Positions 1 to 10,944 are shown, numbered from the stretch's first letter. The stretch is DNA of 64,000 nt from an uncultured Planctomycetaceae bacterium (GCA_937862885.1 CALMEE010000083.1:1-64000); one strand, 5' to 3'. Program-made: numbers and translations. Notes: generated from the sequence alone by a model not told the origin.

Positions 1-1
1 G

Positions 2-3000
2 CTCTATCGTGACTATCTGATTCGTGCGCTTAACGACGATGTGCCCTTCGATCAACTCGTGCGTGAACATGTTGCCGGTGACCTGTTGGAGGAACCGCGC
101 CTCAACCGGCAGCTGGGAATTGTCGAATCAGCCATCGGCACGGCACAATGGCGGATGGTATTCCATGGATTCGCCCCCACCGACGCATTGGATGAACGAG
201 TGCGGTTTATCGATGACCAGATCAATGTATTCTCCAAAGCATTTATGGGGCTGACGGTTTCCTGTGCGCGTTGCCACGACCACAAGTTCGATCCGATTGG
301 ACAAGATGACTATTACGCGCTGTTTGGTGTGATGGCCTCGAATCGCGCCAGCCGCCATGCGATCGATCATTGGCCAAACCTGCCACAGCAAACAGCAACC
401 CTCGAATCACTGCGCGAGTCCATTCGCCGTACTTTAGCCACGGAGTGGCTGGACAAGATTGATGATTTGACGAGTCGCATGCAAACCTCCGTCGAAAACT
501 TGCATGGGTCTGAGTCCCCCGCTGTCGCTTTGTTAGCCCGATTGCACCAAGCGCACGTGTCGGGGGAATCGATCGAAGCTGTGTGGAAGGCTGAAGAAAC
601 CCGCTGGCGGAAAGCCGTCGGGGCCAGCGAAGATGACAAAGACTCGGCGAACGAAACCGATCTCGGATGGCGATGGAATTTGTCGCAAATTGAGGATTAT
701 GCCCAATGGTTCCGCACCGGTTCAGGCCTACCCGAAATACCCTCTCTCGCTGGCCAGTTCGCCATCTCGACCGATGGGGATCAGGCTGTTGTCGGCATTT
801 ATCCGGCGGGTGCTTACAGTCATCAGCTTTCCGACAAACTCCCCGCGCGGCTGACTTCACCCGATATTCAACTAGAAGACGAATACGAACTATGGATTGA
901 AGCGATTGGCAGCGGCGATTCCTCCATCCGCTATGTCGTTCAAGACTACCCACGTGATGGAACCGTTTATCCAGTTGTTCGCTTGAACGACAACCAATGG
1001 CGCTGGCATCGATTCGATATTTCATACTGGAATGGCGATCAAGTTCATGTTGAGTTAGCGCACGCGAAAGATGCGCCGTTACTGGTAGTGCCTCGAGATC
1101 GGTCCTGGTTTGGAGTGCGGCAAGTGCGAGTGGTTCGCCAGGGAACTTGGCAACCACACGCACAAAGCGAGTCGCTAGGACCCCTGTTTGAATTGGCGGC
1201 CAAGGAATTTTCAAGCGATTTACCCTCTGTATTATCCGTCTTTCGACAAGCCGTTTCGCAAGCCGTTGACGCTTGGCTCAACGACCGCATCAATGATTGG
1301 CAGGCACTTTTGCTTGACGAGGCCATTCGAAACGGCTGGTTAGAAAATCGGTTGTCGCAACTTACCAAGACCGCCTCGTTAGTAAACGAATATCGAACTC
1401 TAGAAGCTGCGATTCCCGTTGCGACACGGGTTCCAGGCTTGAGCGAAGCTCAAATCGTGGACCAGCCTTTGTATGTACGTGGCGATCATCGACAGCCCGC
1501 TGAACCAATCGCGCGGCGTTTTCCATCATTTGTTCCGGGTGAAGATTATCCGTCCGACGTAAGCGGTCGCCGCGAGTTGGCTGAAGATTTGTTACGCGCC
1601 GACAATCCGCTGACGCGCCGCGTGATCGTTAATCGGTTGTGGCATCACGTATTTGGTCGGGGAATCGTGGCGACACCGGATAATTTTGGGCTGCTTGGAT
1701 CCGAACCGACGCATCCGGACCTCCTGGATTGGCTGGCTGACACTTTCTCACAGGAACACGGTTGGTCGCTGAAAAGCTTGATTCGAGAACTTGTGCTGTC
1801 CGAGACTTGGCAACAGGATTCGCGTCCGTCACCTTTGTCGCAGCACTCGGACCCCGACAACCGCCATTGGTCCCACACCATTGCCGGGCGATTGGAAGCG
1901 GAAATCATTCGTGATCAGCTGCTGGCGGTTGCCCCAACCCTGGGTCAAAGTGGTTTCGGGCCGCCGCCATCTAACGACCAAAATCGACGCCGCGGTTTTC
2001 TTTCGGTGGGGCGCAACTCACTCGATCCGCTGTTAAGAGTTTTTGATTTTCCCGAGCCATTTAGCTCTGTCGGCAAACGCGATGCGACGAACGTTCCGGC
2101 CCAATCGCTGGCGTTGCTCAACAACCCTTTGGTTGTCGAGAGTTCCCTGGCCGTTTCTCGTCATCTGGCAAATGACGGCGAGCCGGCATCAGACAGCGAG
2201 AAAATCAAGCGATTGTTTTGGTTATGCTTCAGTCGTGAGGCAACCGACAGCGAAGAGCAAGAGTTGCTGCGGTTTCTGGCGGAAGCTCGCGAGGTTCAAG
2301 CAACACTTGTACGCAGCCGTCACAAACTGCGAACCGAGCTTGCAGAAAGCCAACGAAAGTCGGAAAAATTATTGGCCGAATTGCGTCGACGAACAGGCGT
2401 TGCCAGCGACTCCGATTCGTCGCCCATCGGCACTTTAGTCGCACCTCCAATCGTCGCATGGGAATTCGACCAGGAAATAGACACGGCGAATTCAACTAAT
2501 GGACTGAAGTTGATCAACGGTGCACAAATCACGCAAGGTCGGTTGATCATGCGGGACGGCGGCTATGCGATATCGTCGCCAATGGAAAAGGAGATTTCCG
2601 AAAAGACCTTAGAGGCGTGGGTAGTCCTAGATGACCTGGACCAACGTGGCGGCGGTGTGGTTTCGCTGCAAACGGCTGACGGAAATGTGTTTGACAGCAT
2701 TGTTTTTGGCGAGCAAACTCCGGGTGCCTGGTTGGCGGGTAGCGAATTCTTCAATCGCTCCCAGCAAGTGGCCGGGCCGGTCGAAACGTCCTGCGGCGAT
2801 GAACCGATCCATGTTGCCATTACCTATCGCGCCGACGGCGAAATCTCTGTCTTTCGCAACGGCCAACTTTACGGCAAATCCTACCGTACGAGTGGGCTTG
2901 TCAAGTTCCCCGCTGATTCGGTTGTAACTTTGGGTCTGAGACATTTGCCAGCGGGAGACAATCGTGGTTTGACCGGTCAGATTGTGCGTGCGCGACTTTA

Positions 3001-3253
3001 TGATTTTGCTCTGTCAACGGAGCAGATAGCGGCCAGCTACCAACAAGCCGCGGCGATGGTGCCGCTGTGGAAGGTGATTGAGAAAATGACCGACGAGGAA
3101 CGTCAGCTTTGGGAGTCAGAGATCGCCTTGCGCGAGCGAATCCACAACGAGCTTGAATTGCTGGGTCAAATGGCCCTGGAGCCTGAAGTCGAAGTTTGGC
3201 AGCAGTTGGTCCACGCATTATTCATGATGCAGGAATTCATTTACGTTCGATAA
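2..3253 (+). CDS. DUF1549/DUF1553 planctomycete surface protein with LamG domain, 5' partial
   Basis: The reading frame is open from the first bases of the window, so the start and the usual N-terminal cytochrome-like PSCyt1 domain lie outside it. The visible part begins inside DUF1549 ([15 protein letters not shown], then the [11 protein letters not shown] motif near 285). DUF1553 follows ([20 protein letters not shown] near 1610-1660). A concanavalin/LamG-like domain is inserted at about 2440-3010. The C-terminus is helical. Proteins of this family are exported and usually paired with a DUF1501 protein, and here one follows after 16 bp. Their biochemical role is not established; a part in polysaccharide breakdown or binding is often proposed, and the LamG domain would fit carbohydrate binding. 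That link is inference. Confidence 0.93.
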   Translation, partial: LYRDYLIRALNDDVPFDQLVREHVAGDLLEEPRLNRQLGIVESAIGTAQWRMVFHGFAPTDALDERVRFIDDQINVFSKAFMGLTVSCARCHDHKFDPIGQDDYYALFGVMASNRASRHAIDHWPNLPQQTATLESLRESIRRTLATEWLDKIDDLTSRMQTSVENLHGSESPAVALLARLHQAHVSGESIEAVWKAEETRWRKAVGASEDDKDSANETDLGWRWNLSQIEDYAQWFRTGSGLPEIPSLAGQFAISTDGDQAVVGIYPAGAYSHQLSDKLPARLTSPDIQLEDEYELWIEAIGSGDSSIRYVVQDYPRDGTVYPVVRLNDNQWRWHRFDISYWNGDQVHVELAHAKDAPLLVVPRDRSWFGVRQVRVVRQGTWQPHAQSESLGPLFELAAKEFSSDLPSVLSVFRQAVSQAVDAWLNDRINDWQALLLDEAIRNGWLENRLSQLTKTASLVNEYRTLEAAIPVATRVPGLSEAQIVDQPLYVRGDHRQPAEPIARRFPSFVPGEDYPSDVSGRRELAEDLLRADNPLTRRVIVNRLWHHVFGRGIVATPDNFGLLGSEPTHPDLLDWLADTFSQEHGWSLKSLIRELVLSETWQQDSRPSPLSQHSDPDNRHWSHTIAGRLEAEIIRDQLLAVAPTLGQSGFGPPPSNDQNRRRGFLSVGRNSLDPLLRVFDFPEPFSSVGKRDATNVPAQSLALLNNPLVVESSLAVSRHLANDGEPASDSEKIKRLFWLCFSREATDSEEQELLRFLAEAREVQATLVRSRHKLRTELAESQRKSEKLLAELRRRTGVASDSDSSPIGTLVAPPIVAWEFDQEIDTANSTNGLKLINGAQITQGRLIMRDGGYAISSPMEKEISEKTLEAWVVLDDLDQRGGGVVSLQTADGNVFDSIVFGEQTPGAWLAGSEFFNRSQQVAGPVETSCGDEPIHVAITYRADGEISVFRNGQLYGKSYRTSGLVKFPADSVVTLGLRHLPAGDNRGLTGQIVRARLYDFALSTEQIAASYQQAAAMVPLWKVIEKMTDEERQLWESEIALRERIHNELELLGQMALEPEVEVWQQLVHALFMMQEFIYVR

Positions 3254-3269
3254 AGGGGAGACCAAAAGC

Positions 3270-4685
3270 ATGTTGAGCCGACGAGATTTACTGCAGCGAT
3301 TTTCGGTTGGCTTTGGCGGGCTGACGCTCTCCGGTTTGCTGCACGAGCAAACTCTCGCCGATGACTTACCCGTTGGAGCGGCTCTCAAGGCGACGCATCA
3401 TCTGCCACGTGCCAAGCGGGTTATCTTTTGTTACATGTCTGGGGGCGTTTCCCATCTGGACAGCTTTGATCCTAAACCCGAACTCAAAAAATGGCATGGC
3501 CAGCCGATGCCGATGAAAGTCGCACGAACTCAGTTCAATGACAACGGCAACGTGATGGCTAGCCCGTTCAAGTTCTCCCCCGCTGGTGAGAGTCAGATAC
3601 CGATCAGCAGCCTGTTTCCAAATATTGCCAAGGTAGCCGACGAGTTGGCCGTGATTCGCTCAATGACAACCCCCTTCAACGAGCACGCACAGGGGAATTT
3701 GTTCATGCACACCGGATTTCCCATCATGGGGCACCCCAGTGCGGGTGCTTGGTGCGCTTATGGGCTGGGATCGACGAATCGGGACTTACCTGCTTACGTT
3801 GTGCTGCAAAGTGGCGGTGCTGTACCACCGCATGGAGGCGTGACGTTGTTTACGAACGGATTCCTGCTAGGTCATACGCAGGGCTCGATTCTACAAGCGG
3901 ATCGTACGGATGCGCTACCTAACTTGAAACCAGCAAGTGACCGACTGGTCCAGCGGCGGCAAATGGAATTGGCGAAGGCTTTTGATGCGAAGCTGTCTCG
4001 CGCTTTAGGCGAAGATAACCATATCGAAGCAGCGATCGCCAATTTCGAAACGGCGTTCCGTATGCAGACAGCGGTCCCCGATTTGTGCGACATTTCTGGT
4101 GAGACATCGGCGACGCGCGAGCTTTACGGTATCGATCATGCCAACCCGACGCTGGCGGCCTACGCGCGACAGTGTTTGTTGGCCCGGCGGTTGGTTGAAC
4201 AGGGGGTACGGTTTGTTGAGTTGAGTTGTCTTTCGGTCGGTATCGGCGCTGGAAACGCCCCCAACCCCTGGGACCAACACGGCGAATTGGAACGCGGGCA
4301 CAAAGCGATGGCCGAACAAGTCGATCAGCCGATCGCGGCCTTGCTTACCGACTTGAAACAACGGGGCTTATTGGATGACACGCTCGTTATTTGGACGGGT
4401 GAGTTCGGGCGAACACCCTTTTCACAGGGGAGCAACGGCCGCGATCATAACCCATTCGGATTTTCCATGTGGCTGGCCGGCGGGGGCGTTCGCGGCGGAA
4501 CCATTTATGGGGCCACCGACGAGTTTGGCTATCATGCGGTTGAAGGCATTTCCACAATTTACGACCTCTGGGCCACCGTGCTCCACCTGCTGGGCATTGA
4601 TCACGAAAAGCTAACTTATCGATACGGCGGCCGAGATATTCGCCTGACAGATGTTCACGGACGAGTGATAAAAGAAATCTTTTGA
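3270..4685 (+). CDS. DUF1501 family exported protein
   Basis: This 471-residue protein starts with a twin-arginine-like signal ([10 protein letters not shown]) and a short hydrophobic stretch, so Tat export is likely. The body matches DUF1501, which has the alkaline phosphatase/sulfatase fold: [21 protein letters not shown] at the first metal-site region, the central helical part, and a late [21 protein letters not shown] segment. It lies 16 bp after the DUF1549/DUF1553 gene and surely shares its transcript. Such pairs are a planctomycete hallmark and occur many times per genome. The substrate is unknown. The start is an ATG preceded by AGGGGAGACC, a fair ribosome binding site. Confidence 0.93.
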   Translation: MLSRRDLLQRFSVGFGGLTLSGLLHEQTLADDLPVGAALKATHHLPRAKRVIFCYMSGGVSHLDSFDPKPELKKWHGQPMPMKVARTQFNDNGNVMASPFKFSPAGESQIPISSLFPNIAKVADELAVIRSMTTPFNEHAQGNLFMHTGFPIMGHPSAGAWCAYGLGSTNRDLPAYVVLQSGGAVPPHGGVTLFTNGFLLGHTQGSILQADRTDALPNLKPASDRLVQRRQMELAKAFDAKLSRALGEDNHIEAAIANFETAFRMQTAVPDLCDISGETSATRELYGIDHANPTLAAYARQCLLARRLVEQGVRFVELSCLSVGIGAGNAPNPWDQHGELERGHKAMAEQVDQPIAALLTDLKQRGLLDDTLVIWTGEFGRTPFSQGSNGRDHNPFGFSMWLAGGGVRGGTIYGATDEFGYHAVEGISTIYDLWATVLHLLGIDHEKLTYRYGGRDIRLTDVHGRVIKEIF

Positions 4686-4839
4686 AGTGCGGCTAGTCGA
4701 CAAAGTTTCACCTCGGTACAACTGAGATGTGGGACATGCTCACCGCCCCTTCAGCCATTTGGCGACGCCATCTAACTTGCTGATTTGATCTGCTGCACGC
4801 GCGAACGCCTACGCCAGTTGGCTGGATTGGCACGTCGGT

Positions 4840-6546
4840 TCAAAATTCAAACTGCGAATACTCGTCCCAATAGTCTCGACGGATGAGCCAGTTTCTGTCA
4901 ACTTTGATGAACGTCACGACGTATCGTTCCTGTCGTCCAAATGTATTGATACCCGTAGCGATGATCGTCGCGATATCACGATTGACGTATCCTGACTTAA
5001 CACTCCAATTTCGAGGCCGTGTATTCGCATACAACCCCCGTCCAACCGAAGCAAAATAATCGTCTGGCCATGCGTCACACAATTCGCGTAGTCTTTCCAC
5101 ATTGGATGTACTTAAACTGTGGCTGTAGTCGGTCAGCAATTGTTTAAACGTTTCGGCTGTTCCTGCATCGAGTTCCCTGCCTGTTTCTGGTGTGACAAAG
5201 TCACCACTCGCATTTCGTTCTTGCAACAGCTTGACAATTTGGTGTTGGCCACGCACCCAGGCAGCCTCAAGCGGCTTGCGTCGCCAGCCCACTTGGGCGC
5301 CGTCAACATCCGCACCTGCTTGAATAAGCTTTGCGGATAATGACTCCCGATTCTTATCGATCGACGCCAACAATAATGGGCGTCCGACGGAATCCTTTGC
5401 TTCCAAATCCAGACCTGATTGAATAAACACATCCTGCAACTCGGGCTGTTCGACACTCAAAAACACTGGTGTTCCGCGGTCATCGACTAGATTCGGAGAA
5501 GCGCCACGTTGAAATGCGATCTTCAGTGCCTCTGGGTCTTGATCGCGAATTGCATTCATTAGCGATTCATTGACTACAGCCAACCGTTCCTGTTTGATTT
5601 CCTGACTATTCTCACGTAAGGTCAACAACCCGTAGGCGCCCGCAAGGCCCAAAATGACCCAGAAAGCGGCGAACACGATGCGCGTTTTCATCAGCGATCT
5701 GAGGGCTTTCAAGGCATCCTCGGCATCACCAGGGATCGCATGGAGTCCGCACACGCTCCAATCGTTCACCAGCCCGCCCTTGGATTTGTCGTAGCGGCCG
5801 AGCACACAAATCGGGTCGCCAACTGGAATATACTGTTCGGTCAAATTGCAGCTTTTGAGCCCATGCGGTGACTTGAGCAGATCTTCCGCTTCGGAGAATT
5901 TTAGGTCTTGGCGCAATTCACCAGAACCTTCTGCAAACAGCGATTGAGCATGGTTCCACAATTTGCTTATATCCCACTTACCAATCGATGTCGAAGCAAC
6001 GTTATCCGCCATATCGCGGAGGCGATTGGCATGTTGTTCGGCGTTTATTGCGTCCTCGGGAAATTCAAAGGGCAAAGGGAAGCCGACAATCGTGACTTCG
6101 CCGGTTTTTGTACGAACGGCCCAAGGCACCATGGCGACACCACTTAAGAAGACGATCCGCTGCGTCTCAGTAGTGGTTCGACCGCCTCGGCGCACGCTAT
6201 ACCTATCGGTGCGCGCCAGTTCGTATGAGTAGAGAACGCAAGGTCGTTTTTGAAAAGGCGTTTCTAGAGATTGGCTTAGGGTAATCGTTGGCCCAATCGC
6301 CGCGAAAGCCTCGCCATCTCTGGGCCATTCACCAGCTAAAGCACGCCGAATCAGGTTCCCTTGCCAGCGCGCTTGCATTGCATTGCGAAGCAGGCCCCAT
6401 CCTGCAGCCACCAAAAAACTTCCGATGATCGCTCCCACCAGCGGACCCGGATGGGTGAATCGACTCTGGAAAAAATAATACATTCCTAAACAGGCTACGG
6501 CCCAAACCAGCAAAAACTCTATACATCCACGAGCGATTGCTTTCAT
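4840..6546 (-). CDS. Membrane protein with GIDE-like domain, ankyrin repeats and NTF2-like C-terminus
   Basis: This 568-residue protein has two N-terminal membrane helices (about 8-28 and 34-54). A region of about residues 85-290 resembles the GIDE/MULAN-type domain (PCVLYSYEL, then a pair of beta-rich segments). A third helix lies near 293-312. About 3-4 ankyrin repeats follow at roughly 325-445 (typical phrases: LMNAIRDQDPEALKIAFQRG, KLIQAGADVDGA). The C-terminal 100 residues look like an NTF2/SnoaL-type fold. The domain order suggests a membrane-anchored scaffold facing the cytoplasm. No catalytic motif was seen and no RING finger is present, so ubiquitin-ligase names attached to GIDE homologues should not be transferred. 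The gene converges on the DUF1501 gene. Confidence 0.75.
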   Translation of the reverse strand: MKAIARGCIEFLLVWAVACLGMYYFFQSRFTHPGPLVGAIIGSFLVAAGWGLLRNAMQARWQGNLIRRALAGEWPRDGEAFAAIGPTITLSQSLETPFQKRPCVLYSYELARTDRYSVRRGGRTTTETQRIVFLSGVAMVPWAVRTKTGEVTIVGFPLPFEFPEDAINAEQHANRLRDMADNVASTSIGKWDISKLWNHAQSLFAEGSGELRQDLKFSEAEDLLKSPHGLKSCNLTEQYIPVGDPICVLGRYDKSKGGLVNDWSVCGLHAIPGDAEDALKALRSLMKTRIVFAAFWVILGLAGAYGLLTLRENSQEIKQERLAVVNESLMNAIRDQDPEALKIAFQRGASPNLVDDRGTPVFLSVEQPELQDVFIQSGLDLEAKDSVGRPLLLASIDKNRESLSAKLIQAGADVDGAQVGWRRKPLEAAWVRGQHQIVKLLQERNASGDFVTPETGRELDAGTAETFKQLLTDYSHSLSTSNVERLRELCDAWPDDYFASVGRGLYANTRPRNWSVKSGYVNRDIATIIATGINTFGRQERYVVTFIKVDRNWLIRRDYWDEYSQFEF

Positions 6547-6628
6547 TGCTTAAGCCTACCATTCTTTTTTGCCATCGGAAGAATCACCACATACCATGAA
6601 CCTGAATGCCGTCTCAATGTTTCACCAC

Positions 6629-8158
6629 TCAACGACCTGCCATTTCAACCCAAGGGAGCCGCGACAGATCAAGCCGATACATGATTTGATTGTAGTCGTA
6701 GCGCGGGGTGGCTGTTGGGTTTCCCGAAAACATCTGGGTATAGGTCCCTTCGAAGTAAATGATACGGCCGCCGGCTTGGTCAAAAAGGCGATGGTGTCGA
6801 GGATTATAGAACGAATAATTGGGGTGTGTGGCCACTTTAATCGCTTTAAGCCAAGGACCTGCGATCGAGGCACTTTCTGCACACCAAACTTCTCCCAACA
6901 TGGACGGCTGACCCTGCCGATTTATTTCACTGGCCACCAAGATCCAACGTTGCCGAAATTCGTTCCAGTGAATGGAACCGCGATGCAACTCGACTTCCTC
7001 ACCAATATCCCATGCGACCACTTTATATCTGGCAGAAGCAGCAGGTAGAATACCCTCATCAATCATCTTTGATTCCTCGGGCTGAGTCGTTGGCTCTCGC
7101 TCCCTTTGCCAGCGATATTGTTTGGTTTCCAAGTCCCATGCCAATGCTTCATACCGCGCTGGATCCAGAACGGCGGCGCGAGTTGCAGGCACGCGAGTTG
7201 TCGCAAACGGTTCCGCGAAATACATGAAATCGCCCTGCTCATCATTGACTTGCACCGCCTGCCCACGCGGCACTTGCCAAGTATTGGTTAGTGGTAGTTC
7301 GCGCACCTTGACGAATTGTTGCTTGGTACGATCCCATTCGGCAATCCCTTGTTCAACCATTTCACCCAATTTCAAGTGCCGAGAATAATGAGCCAGCAAC
7401 GTTTCTTTCTCGTGCTCATCGGGAACATTGCAAAGCCCCCATAGCCACACAACTCCTGGTTGCGTGTCGGGCAACATTTTAGCCACCATCCCCGTTGTAC
7501 GGTTGATGAAATATTCCAGCGGAACTCCTTGCTCCGGCTCAAAACCGTCTCGACCTGGAAGTGGCGTCAGCGCCGCAGTCACATGGAAGTTTCCCAATGG
7601 GTAGTTGGCCAACGAGGTGTCGCCCCATAGCCATAAACACTGTCCGCCATATTCGACCATCTGTACAGAATCTTGCCCCACAACTCCGCCGGGGTAAGTT
7701 GGTCGTTGAACTGGAATCGACATATCGAGTAACTCGCTATCCCGATAGATGCCCGACCCCGTGACACGGTAGATGCGTTCGGCAAGTTGCGTTCGTTGGA
7801 GCTTGACTTCGACGCGATCTCCTGGTGTCGTCTTCAATCGAACACCGTGAAATCCAAAGCCATCAGCCGGATGTTCGTAGCCTGGCGACTCGATTCCAAA
7901 ATAGATTTCTTGATCCATCAAGCCTGGCTCGAAGAAGGCAATCCATCCATTGCTGTCAGTCCAAAAGTCGACTTGTGCTGTTGTGCGAAATCGGACCAAA
8001 GGGACACCTCGCCCAGTTTCGCTATCGACGACTCGTATCCCGAACCACTCAGTTTTTGGTGTAAGCTCCGACTCAGGCTGTACCGCGCGGGCTTGGCCGA
8101 GACATGCACCGAGAAACTGGCCGTAAGCTATTGCGACAAGAGCCAACCTTAGATTCAT
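6629..8158 (-). CDS. Secreted propeller-like protein of unknown function
   Basis: The protein has 509 residues from the ATG at 8158. The frame stays open for 91 more codons upstream, but those encode no recognisable domain, while the chosen start is followed at once by a clean signal peptide (NLRLALVAIAYGQFL then GQARA). The first 100 mature residues resemble a carboxypeptidase-regulatory/transthyretin-like beta-sandwich (WFGIRVVDSETGRGVPLV). The rest is rich in W/Y/G and repeated strand patterns (LWLWGDTSLANYPLGNFHVT, VVWLWGLCNVP, RWILVASEINRQGQ), as in DUF4185-like or glycosidase-like beta-propellers. No catalytic residues can be named. It is probably periplasmic or extracellular. Confidence 0.72.
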   Translation of the reverse strand: MNLRLALVAIAYGQFLGACLGQARAVQPESELTPKTEWFGIRVVDSETGRGVPLVRFRTTAQVDFWTDSNGWIAFFEPGLMDQEIYFGIESPGYEHPADGFGFHGVRLKTTPGDRVEVKLQRTQLAERIYRVTGSGIYRDSELLDMSIPVQRPTYPGGVVGQDSVQMVEYGGQCLWLWGDTSLANYPLGNFHVTAALTPLPGRDGFEPEQGVPLEYFINRTTGMVAKMLPDTQPGVVWLWGLCNVPDEHEKETLLAHYSRHLKLGEMVEQGIAEWDRTKQQFVKVRELPLTNTWQVPRGQAVQVNDEQGDFMYFAEPFATTRVPATRAAVLDPARYEALAWDLETKQYRWQREREPTTQPEESKMIDEGILPAASARYKVVAWDIGEEVELHRGSIHWNEFRQRWILVASEINRQGQPSMLGEVWCAESASIAGPWLKAIKVATHPNYSFYNPRHHRLFDQAGGRIIYFEGTYTQMFSGNPTATPRYDYNQIMYRLDLSRLPWVEMAGR

Positions 8159-8634
8159 GACCTTTGCCGAGTTTCTCCTTATGATCCTACGTTTATACGC
8201 GCATTTAGAATAGACGATCTCGTCAACGATACGCTTTGTGTTTTTCGACAATTTGTAAGCCCGTGAATCGAGTTGTGTGAAGTCAAAACTGTTGTGCTTT
8301 CCAGCCATCATATTTAGTTTGCCGCATAATTCTTTGGATCGATGCAAGCTAATACCGTCATTATAACTTCCGACTTTGTTCATCCGCGATGTAACCTCGC
8401 GAGCGTCTAAACCTAGAAGTTTTTCTCTCATGCCAAGAAGTTTGATGCGACTTTGGTATGCTAATTGCTAAGTTCCACATGGTGACATCTATTGGAATGC
8501 ATCGTGCCCGTTGGTGTAACGCATTTTCCAGTTTCAAGGAACTAGAACGTTGCGTCTTCTGTCACCTTGTCGAATGGAATGCTCGCGTTCAGAATAAAAG
8601 CAGTATCTCAACTCCCGCAAAGGAAATTTAGACT
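8159..8634. other. Intergenic region with divergent promoters
   Basis: This 476-bp spacer separates the minus-strand secreted protein from the plus-strand cytochrome gene. It contains the sigma-54-like site at 8453-8470. The 91-codon upward extension of the minus-strand frame lies here but looks non-coding (no domain, biased toward R/K/S). No RNA gene was recognised. Confidence 0.6.
8453..8470 (+). promoter_or_regulatory. Sigma-54-like promoter upstream of the cytochrome gene
   Basis: TTGGTATGCTAATTGCTA matches the -24/-12 consensus TTGGCACG-N4-TTGCW at all but two positions, with GG and GC exactly ten bases apart. Transcription would start near 8480, leaving a leader of about 155 nt before the ATG at 8635. 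It is a prediction from sequence only. Confidence 0.5.
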
Positions 8635-9054
8635 ATGAAACACTTCGTTATTATTGCATTTTCATTGATCACTTTAAGTGGGTTAGCCTTGGTAAGTTCT
8701 GTCCCGGTATCGAACGCACGGGTAATACAAGATCAAGATCGCCCGTTGGACCGCGCTGAATTCATGCGGCGCAAAACGGAAGACTCGCAACGGATCGTCA
8801 AAGCTTTGGTCTTGGAGGACTATGACGAAGTCCGGCGCTATGCACAAGATCTCTTGCTATTGAGTAATGAGTCAATTTGGAATGCCGTACAAACATCCGA
8901 GTACATTGACCTTAGCCGCGAATTTCGCAAGAGTGCCTCGCGTTTGCGCGATGTTGCCGAAACTCACAACGTTGACTCGGTCACTTTGGCCTATTTTGAA
9001 GTGACGATGAACTGCGTGCGCTGTCACAAGTATCTGCGAGAAGTAGCAAACTAA
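8635..9054 (+). CDS. Cytochrome c'-like monoheme protein, exported
   Basis: This 139-residue protein has an N-terminal signal peptide (HFVIIAFSLITLSGLALVSS) and a single heme-binding CVRCH motif ten residues from the end. A heme site at the C-terminus of a small helical protein is the pattern of class II cytochromes (c' and c556). The helices before it (residues 35-125) fit a four-helix bundle. A plain AAAGGA ribosome site lies about ten bases before the ATG. The next gene encodes a thioredoxin-fold protein and may be cotranscribed (98-bp gap). The physiological partner is unknown. Confidence 0.82.
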   Translation: MKHFVIIAFSLITLSGLALVSSVPVSNARVIQDQDRPLDRAEFMRRKTEDSQRIVKALVLEDYDEVRRYAQDLLLLSNESIWNAVQTSEYIDLSREFRKSASRLRDVAETHNVDSVTLAYFEVTMNCVRCHKYLREVAN

Positions 9055-9152
9055 CCTAGTTCGCTCGTTGACACCGAACTTACGGTGTCCAGAGCGATTT
9101 GTGAAGACAAACAAAATCGCCATGATCGGCACGGACAAACGAGGCTTATTTG

Positions 9153-10292
9153 ATGAACAAGTTGCTTGATTGCTGCTGCAGTTCACTGTTAATGGTCTTT
9201 TTGGCTACGTTGTACACCTTACCGCCATTAACGGCGTTGGCGCAACTTGAACAATCGAGTCAACGCCTCTCTATTACCGACGTCCACAATCGTTTAATCC
9301 CGCAAGTCTTGCTCCCCTGTATCCACGCAGCTGAGGTACAACATGAACTCGGCTTGTCGCCTGAGCAAATCGACAAACTGGAAACCCTATTATTTGAACT
9401 GGACCAGCGCTGGTGGCCAGCGCGGAATCTCGACGCACAACAGCAACGGGCCACGATTGCCCAGCTCGAATCGGAATTGTTAGAACACATGGTTAAGGAG
9501 TTCCCGCTGGCAGTCGTTCAACGTTTACAGCAAATCGAATTGCAGGCCCAAGGCCCGCGCATGATGTTGCGGCGGGATGTCGCCAGCCTCCTCGGGTTGA
9601 CGCCCGCTCAACAGCAAAAATTCTTGGGCTTGGCTGAAACAACAGAACGAAACATCGCAGAGATGGAAAAACGCAACCAGCAAGGTCGCAGCCAAGACTA
9701 TTCGAATCAACTAGCTGCTGCAAAACAAGCGGAAACAGCATCCGGCTACGCGTTATTGAACGAAGAGCAAAAGCAAGCATTGAACGTTGCATTGGGTACC
9801 CTGCTCGATTTCTCCAAGATGCAACGGACCTACGCGATGGCCCCGGAACTTGTGGCATCGACGGAGTGGATCGGTGACCCGATTGGCTCGATTCTAGACC
9901 TTCGTGGCAAAGTCGTTGTGGTGCACTTTTACGCCTTTCAATGCATAAACTGCCGCAACAATTTCGATCGCTACGACGAATGGGTCGAGAAATTCAAAGA
10001 CAGCGATGTCGTCTTCTTGGGAATTCAAACGCCTGAGACCAAGGCGGAAGCTGACGCTGACCAAGTACGCAATGCGGCTGAACGCGACCGCCTGCGGTTC
10101 CCTGTTTTGATCGACCTAGAGCACAAGAATTGGAAGGCGTGGGGCAACACCATGTGGCCAACCGTTTACGTGATCGACAAGCGCGGTTACATCCGCATGT
10201 GGTGGCTGGGGGAGCTAAATTGGCAAGGCGCCACCGGCGACAAAACCGTAGCTGAAGCGATCGAAAAATTGCTTAATGAATCCAAAGATTGA
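9153..10292 (+). CDS. TlpA/redoxin-type thioredoxin-fold exported protein
   Basis: The protein has 379 residues from the ATG at 9153; a TTG directly before it is a less likely start. An N-terminal hydrophobic segment (LLDCCCSSLLMVFLATLY) serves as signal or anchor. The middle (about 35-235) is helical and glutamine-rich, resembling planctomycete Spy-like or LTXXQ-type helical regions. The C-terminal part (about 245-378) is a TlpA-like thioredoxin domain with the active-site motif CINC (HFYAFQCINCRNNFDRYD) and the cis-Pro region (GNTMWPTVYVIDKRGYI). It should act in the periplasm as a thiol-disulfide oxidoreductase. The cytochrome gene just upstream suggests, without proof, a redox partnership. 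Confidence 0.85.
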   Translation: MNKLLDCCCSSLLMVFLATLYTLPPLTALAQLEQSSQRLSITDVHNRLIPQVLLPCIHAAEVQHELGLSPEQIDKLETLLFELDQRWWPARNLDAQQQRATIAQLESELLEHMVKEFPLAVVQRLQQIELQAQGPRMMLRRDVASLLGLTPAQQQKFLGLAETTERNIAEMEKRNQQGRSQDYSNQLAAAKQAETASGYALLNEEQKQALNVALGTLLDFSKMQRTYAMAPELVASTEWIGDPIGSILDLRGKVVVVHFYAFQCINCRNNFDRYDEWVEKFKDSDVVFLGIQTPETKAEADADQVRNAAERDRLRFPVLIDLEHKNWKAWGNTMWPTVYVIDKRGYIRMWWLGELNWQGATGDKTVAEAIEKLLNESKD

Positions 10293-10341
10293 CGCTACTC
10301 TAATTCATTTGAGTCAAGGGTCGCGCGTTCAATTCCTCGCC

Positions 10342-10944
10342 CTACTTGCGACGACGACGCGTCAACAAGAACAATCCGGCAAGACAACTTAATCCGGCAG
10401 AAGCTGGTTCAGGAACCACGTGAAACGTTATTTGGTAGTTTCTTGATTCGCCTGGCGTTAATTCTTGAAATACATAGCTATAGGTTCCCTCTCCGAGCGG
10501 GATAGCAAAGCCGATGCTTCCGTAGTCTCCGAGAGATAATCCAAGCAACATGTTTGTTCCGACCATGCTATCTGATACGAAATCGAGGCCAAGAAAATTG
10601 CCTGCCGTTCCAAAGTCGGGTATATAGCTCGTATTGCCAGCGTTGATCCCCTGAAAGCTAAAACCATTTGGGCTGAAAGCGTCGAGTGTCAAACTAGTCA
10701 AAAACTGATTTGGCCCAATCGAAAACGTGATGTAATCGCGCAAGTCGCCGTCTGGTTCGGATACCGAAGCAATGATCGTATTGGCACCGATCCCATAGGT
10801 TAAGGGCGTAGGGCCGAGTGGATCGCCGGACAAATCGCCGTTGACCGATTCGTCCCACACGATATCCGCGTGCAGATGTTGATTGCCGCATAACAGAATC
10901 ATGCAAGCCAGCGGAACGATAGACGCACAAATAAAAAACTTCAT
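10342..10944 (-). CDS. PEP-CTERM sorting domain protein
   Basis: This 200-residue exported protein has a signal peptide (residues 1-27, cut after HLHA) and ends with VPEPASAGLSCLAGLFLLT followed by RRRRK. That is the tripartite PEP-CTERM signal: VPEP motif, one membrane helix and a basic tail, which is processed by an exosortase (not in this window). The mature part is a beta-rich domain with no known name. Surface attachment is expected. The gene converges on the redoxin gene and is followed upstream by another PEP-CTERM gene on the same strand. Confidence 0.85.
   Translation of the reverse strand: MKFFICASIVPLACMILLCGNQHLHADIVWDESVNGDLSGDPLGPTPLTYGIGANTIIASVSEPDGDLRDYITFSIGPNQFLTSLTLDAFSPNGFSFQGINAGNTSYIPDFGTAGNFLGLDFVSDSMVGTNMLLGLSLGDYGSIGFAIPLGEGTYSYVFQELTPGESRNYQITFHVVPEPASAGLSCLAGLFLLTRRRRK

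Noticed and set aside
4827-4842. TTGGCACGTCGGTTCA resembling a sigma-54 promoter
   Set aside because: The -12 element has TTCA instead of TTGC and the site points into the 3' end of an opposing gene.
8159-8431. 91-codon N-terminal extension of the secreted protein at 6629-8158
   Set aside because: The signal peptide begins at the inner ATG and the extension has no protein-like features.
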